DNA from: Callipepla californica brunnescens
Lineage: Eukaryota; Chordata; Aves; Galliformes; Odontophoridae
Assembly (NCBI GenBank): GCA_023055505.1
Contig: JALIRH010000001.1
Coordinates: forward strand, 98,425,034-98,489,033
Direction: 5' to 3'
Length of the DNA stretch: 64,000 nucleotides
The notes below the pieces were generated by a model, which saw nothing but the letters and a program-made list of their open reading frames with translations, was not told the origin of the DNA and did no database searches. Below are positions 61,239 through 64,000 of the stretch, in pieces (the stretch's first letter is position 1; every line of letters begins with the position of its first letter). The position numbers and the translations under genes were made by a program.

Positions 61239-61718
61239 AGGAGTGAGTGCTTAGAGGTTTTAATTGACAAATGCAGTTAACTTTGCAAGACAAGGATGAG
61301 AAACCTGAGGATTTGTTAAAGATGTGTGACAGCTTATGGAGGCTGCACACGCAGCTCTTCAGTAATTTCTCAGAATTCAAGTGCATGCTTTCTGAAGGTA
61401 ATGTAGAAATGCAGATGTGTGATGGAAATCAAATACACCCCTGTGTATCACCAAGAACTGTTCATTGTCACTGTCCTCCTTTCCAGTCCTAAAGGAAGGA
61501 ATGTACATATATGTGCATGCGTGATTCATTTCACATTAAAAATAATAAACTTAACTCTCTTTTAAGGATAACTGGTAATACAATTTTAACAGAAGCAGCA
61601 ACTTGGCAGCTACTTCTTGAAGCTGTTATTACGCGTTCATGAACTTCAGTTAGAAGAAACTGACGTCTGTAAAGTTACAGAATTACAGCAGTGACTTTTG
61701 TCAAATGTTTGTCATCTT

Positions 61719-61767
61719 TTTTTTTTTTAATTAACCTTGTCTTTTTTTTTTCTTTTTTTTTCTGTAG
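61719..61767 (+). promoter_or_regulatory. splice acceptor of the KLF12 90-bp exon
   Basis: Interrupted T/C tracts surround AATTAACC (candidate branch A near 61734) and end in TTTTCTGTAG. No other AG lies between the branch candidate and the acceptor. Confidence 0.8.
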
Positions 61768-61857
61768 GATATCAGCGCCTTTGAAAACAGAATGTTAATG
61801 CTGGATGGGATGCCGGCAGTCAGAGTTAAAACAGAGCTGCTGGAATCTGAGCAAGGG
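61768..61857 (+). CDS. KLF12: KLF12 second coding exon, amino-terminal regulatory region
   Basis: This exon encodes 30 residues, DISAFENRMLMLDGMPAVR followed by VKTELLESEQG. It matches the KLF12 amino terminus with only conservative changes (mammals have NINTFENRM). The acceptor is a long T/C tract ending TTTTCTGTAG, with a branch-like TTAAC near 61734; the donor is a good GTAAGC at 61858. The exon is in phase 0 at both ends and 90 bp long, so skipping it would keep the frame. The VKTE motif (lysine codon 61828-61830) fits the SUMO-attachment consensus and lies where the related KLF3 has its amino-terminal VKQE site. This region precedes the CtBP-binding PVDLS motif and the zinc fingers, which are in later exons outside the window. 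Two internal ATGs (61792, 61798) could serve as downstream starts if the upstream exon is omitted. The identification is essentially certain. Confidence 0.97.
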
Positions 61858-64000
61858 GTAAGCAGAGGTTTCTGTGTGGCTTCATCCTTCAGCAGGCTGG
61901 TGACCCTTGCCAGGCTACTCTGTAGTTAGCTGTCCCTCCTGTTGTATTGCCCTTTTCTCTGTTACCACTTTGGAGCTCATTTTTCTTGCAAAATGTGGTG
62001 CTCTGATCTTATCTACTGGGAACACAAAACTCTGTGGAAGACAAACTGAAATTATCTGGTTTAGTAAAGATGTTTTCTACAGCGCAATTTTAAGATCACG
62101 GAGAAGCGTGCAGTTTGAAGAAAGGGGAAGAGTAATGGATTACAGCAAAGGAGCCAAATTCATACATCCAACGAGGCCCACACATTTATGCTATTCTTGC
62201 ATTATTTGCTTTAGCGCGGTTGATTTGTCCTTTATAAGCTTGTCCTATTTCATCTTCTATTTTTCCAAAACTATATATAAATCTGCTCTTGGGGGTGGAA
62301 AGTATTTGTTTATCATTGTGATAAGGGGGCTGGAAACTTCATATGGTTAAAATTAGCGTTGTGGAGTCTGCTGAACACTGAACTTACTCTGTGAATATGA
62401 TTTTGAATTTTTGTGGAGGAAACATTTGGTGATGGAGTGGTAGATTTTAGGAAAATGGGTGACTGAGGTTTTGGACTTATTCGTGGCAATCTTTTATACA
62501 TGTGATAATAATTACATTAGAGATTGCAGATTGCTATGAGAGGAACTGTGTTTAATTGAGATGTTTATAGATACTAACAAGATGAGGTTCTGTTCTGTCA
62601 TGGATTCTTTATTTCCTTGTGTGCATTTTATGCTGTGCTGAAGAATTCAAGCCACCTTCCCGGTCTGGATACAACAAGCAGACAGTATAATAGAAGAAGC
62701 AGTGTTGTTGCCATGTAAGAGTGGGCTTTTGCCTCCTTCTTTCAGCTTTCTTCCTTCCTGCTATTTTCTCAGTTATTTAATTGAGAACTTATATGATAAG
62801 GAAGTCAGGGAATTAACTTTCAGGATGGCTTCATTTCAGAGACTTGCAAGGAGAGGTCAGTTATTCAGAATGTTCTTGAGGCTTGTTGTGAGTAAAAAAT
62901 CTTGACATTTAAGGGTGCTTTTGCTCATCTCTCCGTCTTCTCAAGAGCAAGTACCATCAGCAAATATACCAGCACAGCCCAGGCTGAGGGAACACTGAAG
63001 TTTGACTGTCTTATGAGCCACAGTGATGCAAAGACAGATCTGTTAGAGGTCTTTTTAAATCCTCCTGGATGCTTTGTGTTGTGACTTTGTGTAATACGAA
63101 TCTTCATATTCTTCAGAAGGCAAATGCTGGATTGATTTATTTTTTAATTTACAGTAAGTTCTATGTATGGTAGATATAGCTGGTCCCATCAGGAAGAATA
63201 CTTCCTTCAGTAAAGTGTGATTTCATTCTGGAAGACCTATTTGGCGTCTTAGAAACTGGAAGGAAATGAGTAATTTATGTAGTTTTATTAATTTCCTTAG
63301 GTTTTATTTTTTTAATACAAATGTACAGACTTCTGTGTAAGCAGAAAATGATGTCATCTCTTTCTTTTCCAGTGACTGAGACTTTGGACAAGGAGCTCAG
63401 TTTGAGATTTTATGTGCTTTGGTACTAATTAAGTAGTGTCTGGTCAGGATTTTCCAGCACCTTTATGGCTCTTCATTAGGGAATAATCAATAAATATAAA
63501 ATGAATTATCCAGTTTGCTAACAGAGGAGCTGGCCATTAAGATGGCAGTTTTCCAGAAAACAGCTCAAACTCTAAAGAGAAAGATGCTTGAAACAGATGT
63601 TTAGCATGTGCTTCAGAGACTGTCTTGAATATGTAGATGTTTGTAGACATAACAGGGACAAGTGTTTGAAGGCTGTGATCATCAAAGACGTGCTGAGAAA
63701 CTGTTTGGGATGGTGAGTATCATAACTGGGAAGAGTGGGGTGGGACCTAAAGTGTGATCTGAGCAGTATGAATTTGAAATAGCTTCCCTTGTGTAGTTAC
63801 AGTGCCTGAAGTTCCTGTAGTTGCACCTCCATTGCTGCATGGTTGATTGCAGGGAGACATTTCTACTTTGAAGACTTTGCAAATCAGGACAGCATTTTTT
63901 GAGCCTTCTTTAAGGTAGCAGCCAAAGCTTTATCACCTTGGACGCTGAACATCAGGGAAGATAGGCAAACTTCTCCAAAGGTTGTCTTTTTGCTGTTCCT
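61858..64000 (+). other. KLF12: start of the next KLF12 intron
   Basis: Begins with GTAAGC. The stretch to the window end has no recognised repeat and no exon of KLF12; the expected continuation (SPNVHNYPDMEAV in mammals) does not occur. A 147-codon open frame at 61907-62350 has no recognisable protein features and looks like chance. Confidence 0.85.

Larger units (their letters stand above)
35466..61767 (+). other. KLF12: KLF12 intron between the two coding exons (26.3 kb)
   Basis: Bounded by GTTGGT at 35466 and CTGTAG at 61762-61767. The 5' splice site departs from GTRAGT at positions +3 and +4, while the 3' site has a strong pyrimidine tract. The content is AT-rich unique DNA, CR1 ORF2 fragments and one sense-oriented ERVL remnant. 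No further exon was recognised inside. Confidence 0.88.
57073..61767 (+). other. non-coding intron, repeat-poor approach to the KLF12 exon
   Basis: About 4.7 kb with no recognised mobile element, only the (GTTT)5 repeat and T tracts. 59130-59600 is complex sequence with CpG and clustered TAAT/TTCAAAGG motifs and is a candidate conserved element. Confidence 0.5.

Noticed and set aside
61907..62350. 147-codon open frame just after the KLF12 exon
   Set aside because: It begins in the intron after a good donor, has ordinary intronic composition and no recognisable motif, and does not continue the KLF12 protein.
1..64000. CRISPR arrays, bacterial operons, tRNA or rRNA genes
   Set aside because: No regularly spaced repeats, prokaryotic gene layout or RNA-gene structure was seen; exon structure and repeats show vertebrate DNA.

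Overview
This is a window of bird genomic DNA, most likely from a galliform (chicken-like) species. It carries at least fourteen CR1 LINE fragments ending in the avian-type CR1 tail (near TTCTATGATT), bird-type ERVL LTRs, and two mariner copies that resemble the chicken Galluhop family. The species call is an inference from the repeats.

The only protein-coding gene I can support is KLF12 (Krüppel-like factor 12, AP-2rep), on the + strand. Two small exons are visible. One is a 64-bp exon at 35402-35465 holding the start region, read as NIHMKRKAIK. The other is a 90-bp exon at 61768-61857, read as DISAFENRMLML onward to the end LLESEQG. Both stop in phase 0 and join cleanly into the known KLF12 amino terminus. 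Everything else is non-coding: an upstream intron (1-35401), a 26.3-kb intron between the exons, and the first 2.1 kb of the next intron. The exons for the CtBP-binding PVDLS motif and the three C2H2 zinc fingers lie beyond the window.

Layout. 1-5.99 kb: intron with two CR1 pieces. 5.99-7.84 kb: a decayed retrocopy of an unidentified coiled-coil mRNA with an AATAAA signal and an A-rich tail, followed directly by a CR1 piece. 8-35 kb: intron with further CR1s, an antisense ERVL LTR (11.7-12.3 kb), a 191-bp mariner deletion derivative (16.8 kb) and a 0.93-kb mariner with a broken transposase (24 kb). 35.4 kb: KLF12 start exon. 35.5-61.8 kb: intron with CR1 ORF2 fragments (39, 45.5, 48.2-48.9 and 50.5-51.5 kb) and one sense ERVL provirus-like remnant (53.1-56.0 kb) with gag-like but no recognised pol or env sequence. 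61.8 kb: second KLF12 coding exon.

The most interesting point is the KLF12 start region. The mammalian initiator position reads CTG here, preceded by an in-frame TGA and two extra ATGs, so translation may begin four codons later behind upstream ORFs. A helically spaced cluster of TAAT sites at 49.4 kb, and a polyadenylated-looking retrocopy in a bird genome, also merit checking. I found no evidence of a wholly new biological system. Most longer open frames are chance frames in intron or remnants of mobile elements.
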